NCBI RefSeq assembly: GCF_014873765.1
Contig: NZ_JADBGG010000001.1
Location: forward strand, 124,001 to 188,000
DNA: 64,000 nucleotides
Source: Desulfomicrobium macestii
GTDB lineage: Bacteria > Desulfobacterota > Desulfovibrionia > Desulfovibrionales > Desulfomicrobiaceae
Direction of reading: 5' to 3'
Shown here: one piece after another, positions 1-8,402 of the stretch
How positions within the stretch are numbered: the first letter of the stretch is position 1
Layout of the letters: every line of letters starts with the position of its first letter
Made by a program: the position numbers and the translations under genes
The notes under the pieces: generated by a model
Databases searched by the model: none
The model's input: only the letters and a program-made list of their open reading frames with translations
Told to the model about the DNA's origin: nothing

Positions 1-480
1 CACCATGCGCAGGGTCTCCATGGCTTTGGCCTTGTCCCTGGCGCGGTATCCGGGCCAACGCCCGGTGGAGAACAGATCCCCCTTGCGGCGCAGCCCGAGC
101 AGGACCACTTCGTGGACAGTTACCGGAAAACTCGGCTGGATGAGCGCGTGTTGCGGCACATAGCCCACGGCGGGCCGCACGGAGAGCGGATCGGCGCCGA
201 GCACCCGCACTGTTCCGGCCTTGGGCGCGAGCAGCCCGAGGATAAGCTTGACGAGGGTGGTCTTGCCTCCGCCGTTGGGCCCGATGACGGCCATGAAGTC
301 GCCGCTTGAGACCTTCAGGTCGACGCTGGAGAGCACTTCCCGATCGTCGTAGGCGAAGCTCACGCCCTGAAGCTCGATGACCGGAGTTCCGGTGCCCGGC
401 AGGGGCCTGAAATGCGGCTCGGGGATGTTCGGATGGCTGTGTCCGGAGCAGGTGGAGCAGGAATGGTCGTGCGTGTTCAT
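1..480 (-). CDS. znuC: Zinc ABC transporter ATP-binding protein, ZnuC type (partial, 3' end outside window)
   Basis: The 160 codons visible encode the N-terminal half of an ABC ATPase. The Walker A motif GPNGGGKTT lies near residue 70 and the Q-loop segment GYVPQ follows. The reading frame runs off the left edge, so signature and Walker B motifs are not seen. The first 16 residues are rich in His and Cys (two CxxC/HxH-like clusters), an extension that could bind zinc. It lies downstream of znuA on the same strand, which together with family resemblance points to zinc (or manganese) uptake at the inner membrane. The permease gene is expected just outside the window. Confidence 0.88.
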   Translation of the reverse strand, partial: MNTHDHSCSTCSGHSHPNIPEPHFRPLPGTGTPVIELQGVSFAYDDREVLSSVDLKVSSGDFMAVIGPNGGGKTTLVKLILGLLAPKAGTVRVLGADPLSVRPAVGYVPQHALIQPSFPVTVHEVVLLGLRRKGDLFSTGRWPGYRARDKAKAMETLRMV

Positions 481-508
481 GCGCTTCCCGGTTGCTTTGT
501 TGAAGATG

Positions 509-529
509 CCGGGCCCTCAAGCGGCCCGG
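509..529 (-). other. Intercistronic hairpin between znuA and znuC
   Basis: A perfect 7-bp inverted repeat (CCGGGCC / GGCCCGG) with a 7-nt loop sits in the 73-bp gap between the two genes. No T-run follows it, so it is not a classic intrinsic terminator. Such hairpins often protect the upstream binding-protein message or lower expression of the downstream transporter genes; that role is inferred. Confidence 0.5.
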
Positions 530-553
530 TGTCATGATTCGTTTTGATGTCGT

Positions 554-1552
554 TTATTTGAGCGCGTCGGCAAAGGCTCGGGCCGCACTGCGCAGGTTTT
601 CGGCCCAATCCTCGGCCAGGGGGTCGAGACGCACAACCGTGGCCCCGATCTGCTTGGCGATGACGGCGGCGCTTTTCTGCGAAAACTGCGGCTGCACAAA
701 AATAACCTTGGCCCCTGATTCCTTGCCGGCTGCGATGATCCGCGCCAGATCCCTGGGGCTTGGCTCCTTGCCATCCACCTCGATGGATGCCTGGGTCAGC
801 CCGTAGGCCCTGGCAAAATAGCCCCAGGACGGGTGGAAGACAAGGAAGGTGCGATTTTCCTGGGGCAGCGGCTCCAGAATGGACCGGATTTCCCGGTCGA
901 GCTCATCCAACTCCTTGTCGAAGGCGGCGGCATTGGAGGCGTAGAAGGCCGCCCGCTCGGGATCCACAAGGCTGAGCCCGTCGCGGATGTGGGCTACCTG
1001 AACCTTGACCAGCGCGGGATCGAGCCAGATGTGCGGATCAAGCGTGCCCTGATCAGCGCCGTGCTCATTGTCGAGATGGTCGTTGTGCCGAGCGCCATGG
1101 GCATCATGCGCTTCCGCCTCGTGCCCCTCCCCGGCGTGTTCCCCTTCATGATGATGTTCGTCACCGTCATGGTGCATTTCGCCGTCGTGATGCACTTCGC
1201 CATGGTCATGTTCCTCGCTCATGGGGATCTTGTCGATGCCTTTAGCCGTGTGCACGACGGTCATTCCCGGACTGGCGCCCATGATCCGCTCAAGCCAGGT
1301 CTGGTCGAAGCTGTCGCCGATGGTGAAGTAGATGCTCGCCCTGGCCAGTTCGGCCATCTGTCTGGGTCTTGGCTCGTAAGCGTGGGGATTGGCTCCGGGT
1401 TCGACCATGATCGAAACGGGAACCTCGCCGCCGCTGACCTTGTCAACAAAGTATTTTTGCGGGGTTATGGTCACGAAGGCGGTTGGAGCGGCCTGGGCCG
1501 AGACTGCGAGCAAACTCAGCAACACAGTGAACAGGCAAAGATTATTTCTCAT
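554..1552 (-). CDS. znuA: Zinc ABC transporter periplasmic substrate-binding protein
   Basis: This 332-residue protein is a cluster A-I metal-binding protein. It has a signal peptide (residues 1-21, ending AQA) and the family features ANPHAYEPRP (near 53-62), DPHIWLDP (near 172) and FHPSWGYFA (near 240), which carry the metal-ligand histidines. A long His/Asp/Glu-rich loop lies near residues 112-165, as is typical for zinc-specific ZnuA proteins. It is the first gene of a znuA-znuC operon. Two tandem palindromes lie about 30-70 bp upstream and look like Zur operators, so zinc-repressed expression is likely. Confidence 0.93.
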   Translation of the reverse strand: MRNNLCLFTVLLSLLAVSAQAAPTAFVTITPQKYFVDKVSGGEVPVSIMVEPGANPHAYEPRPRQMAELARASIYFTIGDSFDQTWLERIMGASPGMTVVHTAKGIDKIPMSEEHDHGEVHHDGEMHHDGDEHHHEGEHAGEGHEAEAHDAHGARHNDHLDNEHGADQGTLDPHIWLDPALVKVQVAHIRDGLSLVDPERAAFYASNAAAFDKELDELDREIRSILEPLPQENRTFLVFHPSWGYFARAYGLTQASIEVDGKEPSPRDLARIIAAGKESGAKVIFVQPQFSQKSAAVIAKQIGATVVRLDPLAEDWAENLRSAARAFADALK

Positions 1553-1582
1553 TTTTCCTCCATGATTTTGGAAGGATATTTA

Positions 1583-1627
1583 TGCAACAGGATTGCACGA
1601 AGTCAAGGTGCATGCAACAAAGTTGCG
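1583..1627. promoter_or_regulatory. Two tandem Zur-like operator palindromes
   Basis: Two 15-bp inverted repeats share the same design, TGCAAC-N3-(A/G)TTGC(A/G), at 1583-1597 and 1613-1627. Their starts are exactly 30 bp apart, about three helical turns. They sit in the divergent region between znuA (minus strand) and the ferredoxin-nitroreductase gene (plus strand). Fur-family zinc repressors use TGCAAC/GTTGCA-like palindromes in several lineages. Assignment to Zur rests on this resemblance and on the adjacent zinc uptake genes. Confidence 0.65.
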
Positions 1628-1705
1628 TGTTCTTGCCGCACTTGTGCATCCACCGATCACGCCGTAGGAGGGGATTGTTCACAGGTCACGACTTTTGGAG
1701 GAAGC

Positions 1706-2545
1706 ATGCTTGATTTCATCATCGACGAAACCCGTTGCGTACAGTGCGGAGAATGCGCGGCCGACTGTCCGGTGTCCATCATAGACATGGATGGCGGCTT
1801 GCCGCGCATCCCCGAGCACCGGGAGTCGTATTGCATTGGCTGCCAGCACTGCCTGGCCGTCTGTCCCACAGCGGCCCTTTCCATTCTGGGCAAGGATCCC
1901 GACAAGAGTGCCCCCGTTTTGCCCCCGTCTCCGGATGCGCTGGAAAATCTGATCAAAAGCCGCCGCTCCGTGCGCCGCTTCCGTCCTGATCGGGTTGAAG
2001 AGCATATCCTGGGCAGGCTCATGGACGTGGTCGCCCATGCGCCAACGGGTAAGAATCAGCGCAGGATTCGTTTCACCCTGGTTGACGACCCGCAGGTCAT
2101 GGAACTGATCCGGACAGGGACCATGGATGGAATCCGCAAGGCCGTGATCGACGACAGCCTGCCCGACGGCATGGAATTCTTCGCCAAGATGGTCGCCCCA
2201 TACGATCAGGGCAAGGACATCATCTACCGTAAGGCGCCGCACATGATCATCGCTTCCGCTCCCAAGGATTCGGCCGCTCCGGACGCGGATCCGTTCATCG
2301 CCCTGTCCTATTTCGAACTGATGGCCCAGAGTCTGGGCCTTGGCACCGTCTGGTGCGGCTTTGCGCGCTGGGCCCTGCAGAGCGTGGTTCCGGAGTTTGG
2401 CCGGGCCCTTGGCATTCCGGCCGATCACCGGTCCATGTACGCCATGATGTTCGGCTACCCGGCGGTCAGTTACGCCCGTGCCGTGCAGCGCGATGTCGTG
2501 GGCGTGCACAGGGTCGGCCAGGCCGATCTGGAGGGCGGACGGTGA
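1706..2545 (+). CDS. Ferredoxin-nitroreductase fusion protein (2x[4Fe-4S] + FMN nitroreductase domain)
   Basis: This 279-residue protein begins with two bacterial ferredoxin motifs, CVQCGECAADCP (residues 11-22) and CIGCQHCLAVCP (near 43-54), each able to hold a [4Fe-4S] cluster. Residues from about 75 onward form an FMN-dependent nitroreductase domain, starting with SRRSVRRFRPD and carrying APTGKNQ. Proteins of this design pass electrons from ferredoxin-like clusters to flavin for reduction of an unidentified substrate. The ATG at 1706 follows a strong GGAGGAAGC site. The stop overlaps the GTG start of the next gene, suggesting translational coupling, but no shared pathway is obvious. Confidence 0.88.
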   Translation: MLDFIIDETRCVQCGECAADCPVSIIDMDGGLPRIPEHRESYCIGCQHCLAVCPTAALSILGKDPDKSAPVLPPSPDALENLIKSRRSVRRFRPDRVEEHILGRLMDVVAHAPTGKNQRRIRFTLVDDPQVMELIRTGTMDGIRKAVIDDSLPDGMEFFAKMVAPYDQGKDIIYRKAPHMIIASAPKDSAAPDADPFIALSYFELMAQSLGLGTVWCGFARWALQSVVPEFGRALGIPADHRSMYAMMFGYPAVSYARAVQRDVVGVHRVGQADLEGGR

Positions 2546-4341
2546 AGCAGCACATTCTGACGGCTCTTGGCGAGCGGGTGGTGGTGGCCGACGGGGCCAT
2601 GGGCTCGCTGCTGTTCGATCGCGGCGTGGACAGCTCGTCCTGCTACGATGTCCTGAATCTGACCGATCCGGCTTTGGTCCAATCCATCCACAAGGCCTAT
2701 GCGGGCGCGGGTGCGGAGATCATCGAGACCAACACCTTTGGAGCCAACAGGGTCAAGCTCGGGCGCTTCGACCTGGCGCACAGGGCCCGTGAGATCAATC
2801 TGCGCGGCGCGGAATTGGCGCGTAGTCAGGCCGGACCGGGGCGCTGGGTGGCCGGAGCCATGGGCCCGCTGGGACGCATGGGCATTGATCCGATCAGCCA
2901 GGAGGAGCTGGAGGATATTTTCAGCGGGCAGGCCTTGGCGCTGGTGGAGGGTGGCGTGGATTTCATCATGCTTGAAACCTTCGCCAGCCTGTCGCTGCTC
3001 CTGACCGCCCTGCGCGGGGTCAAGGCCTCGGTATCCGTGCCCGTGGTCGCACAGATGGTCTTTACCCAGCGCGGACGCACTCATTCCGGGCGCACGGCCC
3101 GTGAATGCTTCGACGCCCTGATCCGGGCCGGAGCCGACGTGGTGGGGCTCAACTGCGGCATCGGTCCCAAGAACGCCCTGGAGGTGGTGCAGGGGCTGGG
3201 CCCCGTGACGGTCCCGCTTTCGGTGCTGCCCAACGCGGGCTTCCCCGAATCCTCGGGCGACCGCCTCATCTACGCGTCCTCTCCGGAGTATTTCGCCCGC
3301 CGCACGGCGGCTTGCGCGGCGCATGGGGCACGTCTGTTGGGCGGGTGCTGCGGCACCGCGCCGGAGCACATCGCGGCTCTGGTGCGTGCCCTCGACGCTG
3401 GTCCTCCTGAAGCGCGGATCGTTTCCGCATCGCCGGACGAGGTCAATACGCAGACGGCCGCACCGACGCGCCTGTCCCGCCGCCTTGTCGAAGGCAAGGT
3501 CATTCTGGTGGAGCTCGACCCGCCCAAGCATCTGGATGTCGAGCCGGTCCTGGCCGCGGCCGAGGCCTTGAGCGCTGCCGGGGTGGACGCCATCACCATC
3601 GCCGAAAATCCGCTGGCCGTGCCTCGCCTGTCCAATATCGTGCTGGCAGGTATGGTCCGGGCCAGGACCGGCGTCGAGGTAGTGGTGCACATGACGGGCC
3701 GCGACCGCAATCTGGTCGGCATGCAGTCGACCATCATGGGCCTGGCCGCGTCGAATCTGCACAACGTGCTGGCCGTGACCGGCGACCCGCCTTCGGCCGG
3801 CAGCGCGGAGCGGGTCTCGGGAGTCTACGACCTGCGTTCCCTGGAACTCATGGCTCTTTTGTCCGGGTTCAACGAAGGGCGCAACCACTACGGGGACTCC
3901 ATGCGTCTGCCCGTCAATTTCTGCATCGGCGGCGCCTTCAACCCGAACACACGCAACATGGCCCTGCAGGTCGGGCGCATGGAGAAAAAAATGGCGGCCG
4001 GGGCGAGCTATTTTCTGACCCAACCCGAGTATTCCAGAGAGCGCGTGGACGAAATCCTGGCCGCGACGGGGCACATTAAAGCGCCCATCGTGCTTGGCAT
4101 CATGCCGCTGGCCAGCAGCCGCAACGCCGAGTTCCTGCACAACGAGTTTCCCGGCATCGAGATTCCGTCCGAAACCCGTGAGCGCATGGCCCGCGCCGGA
4201 GAGCATGGTCAAGAGGAGGGCGTGAACATCGCCTGGGAACTTCTGGAATATGCCTGGCCCCATTTCGCCGGGGTGTACATCATCCCGCCCTTCAACCGCC
4301 ACGCCATGGCCCTTGAGTTGATGCGACGTCTGGGGCGCTGA
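2542..4341 (+). CDS. Bifunctional homocysteine S-methyltransferase / 5,10-methylenetetrahydrofolate reductase
   Basis: This 599-residue protein joins two enzymes. Residues 1 to about 300 are a homocysteine S-methyltransferase domain with zinc-ligand cysteines C205 (in NCG) and C269-C270 (in GGCCGT). Residues from about 315 to the end are a MetF-type methylene-THF reductase TIM barrel, including FNPNTR and FLTQPEYS segments. The arrangement matches YitJ-like proteins. It would make methyl-THF and transfer a methyl group to homocysteine, so it acts in methionine and one-carbon metabolism. The GTG start overlaps the previous stop. A bidirectional terminator follows. Confidence 0.92.
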   Translation: MKQHILTALGERVVVADGAMGSLLFDRGVDSSSCYDVLNLTDPALVQSIHKAYAGAGAEIIETNTFGANRVKLGRFDLAHRAREINLRGAELARSQAGPGRWVAGAMGPLGRMGIDPISQEELEDIFSGQALALVEGGVDFIMLETFASLSLLLTALRGVKASVSVPVVAQMVFTQRGRTHSGRTARECFDALIRAGADVVGLNCGIGPKNALEVVQGLGPVTVPLSVLPNAGFPESSGDRLIYASSPEYFARRTAACAAHGARLLGGCCGTAPEHIAALVRALDAGPPEARIVSASPDEVNTQTAAPTRLSRRLVEGKVILVELDPPKHLDVEPVLAAAEALSAAGVDAITIAENPLAVPRLSNIVLAGMVRARTGVEVVVHMTGRDRNLVGMQSTIMGLAASNLHNVLAVTGDPPSAGSAERVSGVYDLRSLELMALLSGFNEGRNHYGDSMRLPVNFCIGGAFNPNTRNMALQVGRMEKKMAAGASYFLTQPEYSRERVDEILAATGHIKAPIVLGIMPLASSRNAEFLHNEFPGIEIPSETRERMARAGEHGQEEGVNIAWELLEYAWPHFAGVYIIPPFNRHAMALELMRRLGR

Positions 4342-4346
4342 AAATG

Positions 4347-4385
4347 AAAAAAACGGCCGGAATTATTTCCCGGCCGTTTTTTTTG
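4347..4385. terminator. Bidirectional intrinsic terminator
   Basis: An 8-bp GC-rich stem (ACGGCCGG / CCGGCCGT) is flanked by an A-run on the left and eight Ts on the right. It can therefore stop transcription from the methyltransferase/reductase gene and from the convergent gene ending at 4401. Confidence 0.9.
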
Positions 4386-4400
4386 CAATCAAGGACAGCG

Positions 4401-5537
4401 TCAGCCCCGGGCGTTGCCCTGGCTGACGTAGCGCTCCATGACCCACCCGCGCATGTCTTCCTCCCCGTCCATTTCCACGTAGAACCACCCCGGCGCGCTG
4501 CCGAGCACGCGCAATGTCGTGTAGCGGCCGACCTGGGCGATGACGGCCTCGCTCGTGTCCGGGCCGTAGCGGATGTTCAGGAGATCGATGATGACCTCCA
4601 CCCGGTCCGGCCGGTTTGCGCCGTGACCGCGTATCGGTTCCACGACCTGGTAGCCCGAGGGCACGCGGCGGTAATGGACGTCACCGAAGACATGGTAGGT
4701 GATGCCTGCCGAGATGACCATGCGGCTGCCCAGCGGAATGTTCAGCACGACCAGGCCGATCGGCGGGCGCACCAGGATGAAGCCGTTGTTCCAGGGGCGG
4801 TAGAACCGGCCGGAATAATAATGATATCTGTCCCGGCCGTGCAGGACTACCGCGTGGCGTGAGGGGATCGTGTGGACAACGTGCTTGACGGTCACGGCCC
4901 GGTGGTTGTTTCCGCCATGGCGAATCCGCGTGGAGTGCCTGTCGCTGCCGCCCCGGGACCGGTAATCGTAACGCGTGTCGACCTGCGGCCGTCTTACGTC
5001 GTGGCGGTCATCATGCCTGGTTGTCTCGCGGGAGATGACAAGGCTTTTCTGCACCGGGGGTTGCTGTCTCGGGGCGACGGTACGAGAGTGGCGGCGATCC
5101 TTGTCCCGGTGTTGATCGGAAGAATCATGCCTGGACCACTCCGGGCCCGTGTGAAGGCGCATCAAGTCGGCCGGAGGAGTCACCGTGCCGAGGCTCACAG
5201 ATGCCTGTGACTTTGGCGTGTCCCTCAAGGCACGCTGCATTGCCGCAGAATCATTGGACCGGGCCTTGCCCATGTTGTCAGGGCTGCTTTTGCCGCGCGG
5301 CGAGCGCTGTTTTGGGCTTGCTCCCTGATCCTGTCTGTCGTGGCCGTTTCGCGTGGCCTTGAAGTCGGCGCGGTTACGGTTGTCCGTGCGGGAATTCTTT
5401 TTTCCCACTTTTTGTTCGGCAGAATTTTGAGAATCCAGGGGCAAGCCTTGCGCCCCCTGGACCGGCGCGGCGAAAAAATGAAGACAGAGCAGGGCCGCAA
5501 GGAGCGGCAGGCGTGTGTTTTTGAATAAGGTGTTCAT
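4401..5537 (-). CDS. Secreted DUF6515-like / SH3-domain protein
   Basis: The 378-residue product has a signal peptide (residues 1-29). A long, charged, low-complexity Arg/His/Asp/Ser-rich stretch runs from about 30 to 215. A Tyr/Pro/Gly-rich segment with YYYSGRFYRP, resembling DUF6515, spans about 220-300. A C-terminal SH3-like domain covers about 310-375. Bacterial SH3 domains bind cell-wall peptides, so an envelope role is likely but unproven. The ATG at 5537 was chosen over upstream in-frame starts because GGAGGA precedes it and the signal peptide begins there. A consensus sigma-54 promoter lies about 33 bp upstream, next to an NtrC-type regulator. Confidence 0.8.
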   Translation of the reverse strand: MNTLFKNTRLPLLAALLCLHFFAAPVQGAQGLPLDSQNSAEQKVGKKNSRTDNRNRADFKATRNGHDRQDQGASPKQRSPRGKSSPDNMGKARSNDSAAMQRALRDTPKSQASVSLGTVTPPADLMRLHTGPEWSRHDSSDQHRDKDRRHSRTVAPRQQPPVQKSLVISRETTRHDDRHDVRRPQVDTRYDYRSRGGSDRHSTRIRHGGNNHRAVTVKHVVHTIPSRHAVVLHGRDRYHYYSGRFYRPWNNGFILVRPPIGLVVLNIPLGSRMVISAGITYHVFGDVHYRRVPSGYQVVEPIRGHGANRPDRVEVIIDLLNIRYGPDTSEAVIAQVGRYTTLRVLGSAPGWFYVEMDGEEDMRGWVMERYVSQGNARG

Positions 5538-5569
5538 GGTTCCTCCCGGGGTTATGGAAGGATTCCGGG

Positions 5570-5584
5570 GCAAGGGGCGTGCCA
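5570..5584 (-). promoter_or_regulatory. Sigma-54 (-24/-12) promoter of the SH3 protein gene
   Basis: On the minus strand the sequence reads TGGCACG-CCCC-TTGC, a full match to the sigma-54 consensus with the invariant GG and GC ten bases apart. The predicted start site, about 12 bases past the -12 GC, leaves a leader of roughly 20 nt holding the ribosome site of the gene starting at 5537. Confidence 0.8.
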
Positions 5585-5660
5585 AGCCGGGTAGGTGGCG
5601 CATTCCGGGAAAAATGTGGCCCCGGGGGGCGCCGGAAAAAGTGATGGGTGGATAAAATTT

Positions 5661-5703
5661 GTGCGCTTAAGGCCTGCTTGAGCACTCTTTTCACATCTGA
5701 AAA
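5661..5703 (-). promoter_or_regulatory. Candidate upstream activator sites for the adjacent NtrC-type regulator
   Basis: Two inverted repeats lie upstream of the sigma-54 promoter: TTTTCA-CATC-TGAAAA (plus strand, 5688-5703) and a longer imperfect one with GTGC/GCAC ends (5661-5685). Both are roughly 100-145 bp upstream of the predicted start site, the usual distance for enhancer-binding proteins. Which one, if either, binds the regulator cannot be told from sequence. Confidence 0.4.
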
Positions 5704-5711
5704 AAACGTTC

Positions 5712-7052
5712 CTATTCAATCCCGAGGCGTTTGAGCTTGTAGATGAGTCCGCGTCTGGTGATGCCGAGCAGCTGGGCCGCGTGGGTGCGGTTGCCCTTGG
5801 TTTGTTTCAGGGCGGTGGTGACGGCCTCGATTTCGTGCTGTTCAAGGGTCCTGGGCTGGGCCGGGGCTTCCTGCGGCTCGGCGTTGCGTGATGCCGGAGC
5901 TGCCTTGCCCGCGGACTTGCGCACGGCGGGCGGAAGATGTTCGGGCAGGATGACGTCGGTCTGGCTCAGCAGGCGCACATGGGCCATGGCGTTGGCCAGT
6001 TCGCGCACGTTGCCCGGCCAGGGGTGGCTTACGAGGACCTGCATTGCCGCGCGCGAGAGTCGTCGTGCTTCGGTCTTGTCCTTGTTCAGGAAGGCGCGCG
6101 CCAGGGGCGGAATGTCTTCCGGGCGCTGCCTCAGGGGCGGGATGTCGATGGTGATGACGTTCAGGCGGTAATAGAGATCCTGGCGAAAGCGACCCTCGGC
6201 CACGTCGGTTTCAAGGTCATGGTTGGTGGCCGCGATGAGCCTGCAATCGATGAGGGTCTCCTTGTCCGAGCCCACGGGGGTGATGCGTCCCGTTTCCGTG
6301 GCCCGCAGCAGGGACGGCTGCAATTCCAGGGGCATGTCGCCGATTTCGTCGAGAAAGAGGGTCCCTTCGTGGGCCTCGCGGAAATACCCGTTGCGCTTGT
6401 TCACTGCCCCGGTGAAGGCGCCCCGTTCATGCCCGAACAGCTCGCTGGCCAGAAGGGCCGGGGCGATGGCCGCGCAGTTGACCGGAACCATCGGCTTGTC
6501 GCGACGGGCGCTGTTGCGGTGGATGAACTGCGCTACGACCTCCTTGCCGCTGCCGCTTTCGCCGGTCAGAAGGACCGTGGCGTCGCTCGGGGCAACGCGG
6601 TAGGCGTCGCGCAGCACGGAACGCATGGCAGGACTTGCGGCCACTATGCCCTCCAAAGATCCGGCGGGGATCTCCGGGTCCGCGTCCGCGCTCACGCCCA
6701 GGGTGTCGCGCACGGCCGCCAGAAGTTCGTCCAGATCCACGGGTTTGGCCAGATAGTCCACGGCTCCGAGCTTGAGGGCGTCCACGGCCTCGCGCACGTC
6801 GGCGTAGGCAGTGACCAGAAGAAAGGGCAGCTCCGGTTTTTCGGTCCGCACCCGGCGGAGCAGATCGAGCCCGGTCTCTCCGGGCATGCGCACATCGCTG
6901 ACGATCATGTCCAAGGGCTCATGGCTCAAGAGGTCCAGGGCGTCGGCCGCGTTTTCGGCCTCAAGCACTTCAAGGCCCGCGTCGCGCAGCACGCGGGCAT
7001 AGAGTTCACGGTAACGGACCTCGTCGTCGACGACCAGAATGGATCTTTTCAT
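5712..7052 (-). CDS. Sigma-54-dependent NtrC-family response regulator
   Basis: The 446-residue protein has a receiver domain with phospho-acceptor D53 (in VSDVRMPG). The AAA+ domain carries Walker A GESGSGKE and the sigma-54 contact motif GAFTGA. A C-terminal Fis-type helix-turn-helix (GNRTHAAQLLGITRRGL) completes it. All elements needed for activation of sigma-54 RNA polymerase are present. Its start overlaps the stop of the upstream histidine kinase by ATGA, so they are a cognate pair. The adjacent gene (4401-5537) has a consensus sigma-54 promoter and is the obvious target. Confidence 0.93.
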   Translation of the reverse strand: MKRSILVVDDEVRYRELYARVLRDAGLEVLEAENAADALDLLSHEPLDMIVSDVRMPGETGLDLLRRVRTEKPELPFLLVTAYADVREAVDALKLGAVDYLAKPVDLDELLAAVRDTLGVSADADPEIPAGSLEGIVAASPAMRSVLRDAYRVAPSDATVLLTGESGSGKEVVAQFIHRNSARRDKPMVPVNCAAIAPALLASELFGHERGAFTGAVNKRNGYFREAHEGTLFLDEIGDMPLELQPSLLRATETGRITPVGSDKETLIDCRLIAATNHDLETDVAEGRFRQDLYYRLNVITIDIPPLRQRPEDIPPLARAFLNKDKTEARRLSRAAMQVLVSHPWPGNVRELANAMAHVRLLSQTDVILPEHLPPAVRKSAGKAAPASRNAEPQEAPAQPRTLEQHEIEAVTTALKQTKGNRTHAAQLLGITRRGLIYKLKRLGIE

Positions 7053-8356
7053 GGAGCCTCTCTTGCGGGTTTGATGCCGGAAATGGTCATGGTCGTGCCC
7101 TGGCCCCGGGTGGAGGCGGCGCTGATTTTCCAACCATGAGCCTCGACCACGCGTTTGACAATGGCCAGTCCCAGTCCGTGCCCCGTGGGCGATCCGCTGA
7201 CGTAGGGCTTGAAGATGTCAGGCAGCAGATCGGAGGGGATGCCGCGACCCTGATCCTCCACGGCGAGGAACAGTTTGCGCTCCTGTTTGCCGAGCACGAT
7301 CCTGACCGTCGTGCCCGCCGGGGAGGCGTGCAGGCTGTTCAGCAGCAGATTGACCAGCACCTGGCGCAGCATGGCTTCGTCGGCGCTGATGGTCGTGGCC
7401 TTGACCTGGGTGAGCAGGTCCACGCCGCCCGCGTCGAAGTCGGGCCCAAGGATGTGGACGACTTCCCGGCAGAGTTTGTCGATGCGGACGGGTGCCATAC
7501 TTGGCTTGCGCTGGCGGGCGAAGTTCATGAAATTTCCCAGGCGGGACGAGGCCTTGTCCACCTCGTCCATGATGTGCCCGAGCATGGTTCGGCTTTCGGC
7601 CGGAATGTCATGCCGGGCTTCGATCTGCTGCGCCATGCCCATGATGATGCCGAGCGGGTTCTTGGTCTCGTGGGCCAGTCCGGCGGCGGCCAGTCCGAGT
7701 TCTTCCAGATGGGCGCTGCGGATGCGCTCGGCGGCCAGTTCCCCGGCCAGAATGCGGCGGCGTATGCCCGTGATCCAGACGGCCGTGACGGCCAGGATGC
7801 AAACAAGGGCGGAGGCGAAGATGGGGCCCTGGCGCTGCCAGAACCAGGATGAGATGAAGTTTTCCGGGTTGCTTCGAAAGCCCAGGTACATGACCGGGTT
7901 GCTGCGCGGCCACAGGCCAAGGCCAAGGTTGGTCGATTCAAGCGCTTCGGCCCAGTTGGCGGGGATGTGGGCAGGTTGCAGGGGAGACCACATGACATAC
8001 ATGTCGTCGGTGTCGATTTCGCCCCGGGTGCTGTTGGTCATCAGAAATTCCGGCATCGTCCCGGTCTGGACCAGACGGCCGTGGCGGCCCTGGACCACGA
8101 CAAAGAGGGTGCGCGAACCGCGAATGACGCTTGAGAGCACTGTCTCGACCTGTTTCCAGTCCGTCAGTTCGCCGTTGCTCATGGATGCGATGACCGCGTT
8201 CAGTGTCGCGAAGCTGTCCTGGGCGCGCTGTCGCCGCCACTCCATGGAGCGTTCGGAATATCCCTGCCAGGACGAGAGGGCCCAGACGCTCAGCGCCATG
8301 ATCAGCACAAGGGCCGTCAAGAGCGGGATGCGGTACAGGCGAGTGTCGTGTTTCAT
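7049..8356 (-). CDS. Membrane sensor histidine kinase
   Basis: The 435-residue protein has transmembrane segments near residues 12-30 and 180-200 that bound a periplasmic sensing region of about 150 residues without a domain I can name. The H-box is GLAHETKNPLGI, and the catalytic ATPase region has GRGIPSD and GHGLGLAIV. It lies immediately upstream of the sigma-54 response regulator with an ATGA overlap. AAGGAGG precedes the start. It probably senses an envelope signal and phosphorylates the regulator. Confidence 0.92.
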   Translation of the reverse strand: MKHDTRLYRIPLLTALVLIMALSVWALSSWQGYSERSMEWRRQRAQDSFATLNAVIASMSNGELTDWKQVETVLSSVIRGSRTLFVVVQGRHGRLVQTGTMPEFLMTNSTRGEIDTDDMYVMWSPLQPAHIPANWAEALESTNLGLGLWPRSNPVMYLGFRSNPENFISSWFWQRQGPIFASALVCILAVTAVWITGIRRRILAGELAAERIRSAHLEELGLAAAGLAHETKNPLGIIMGMAQQIEARHDIPAESRTMLGHIMDEVDKASSRLGNFMNFARQRKPSMAPVRIDKLCREVVHILGPDFDAGGVDLLTQVKATTISADEAMLRQVLVNLLLNSLHASPAGTTVRIVLGKQERKLFLAVEDQGRGIPSDLLPDIFKPYVSGSPTGHGLGLAIVKRVVEAHGWKISAASTRGQGTTMTISGIKPAREAP

Positions 8357-8402
8357 TTTTCCTCCTTGCCGGCTTTTGGCCTAGCAAAGAGTGTGCTGAA
8401 GA

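Noticed and set aside
833-2545. A single 570-codon frame covering the znuA region and the nitroreductase
   Set aside because: Its first 290 codons are antisense to znuA. The real start is ATG 1706 after GGAGGAAGC, at the ferredoxin motif.
2470-4302. A long minus-strand frame of 610 codons
   Set aside because: It is antisense to the methyltransferase/reductase, is rich in His/Gly/Arg as usual for shadows of GC-rich genes, and has no motif.
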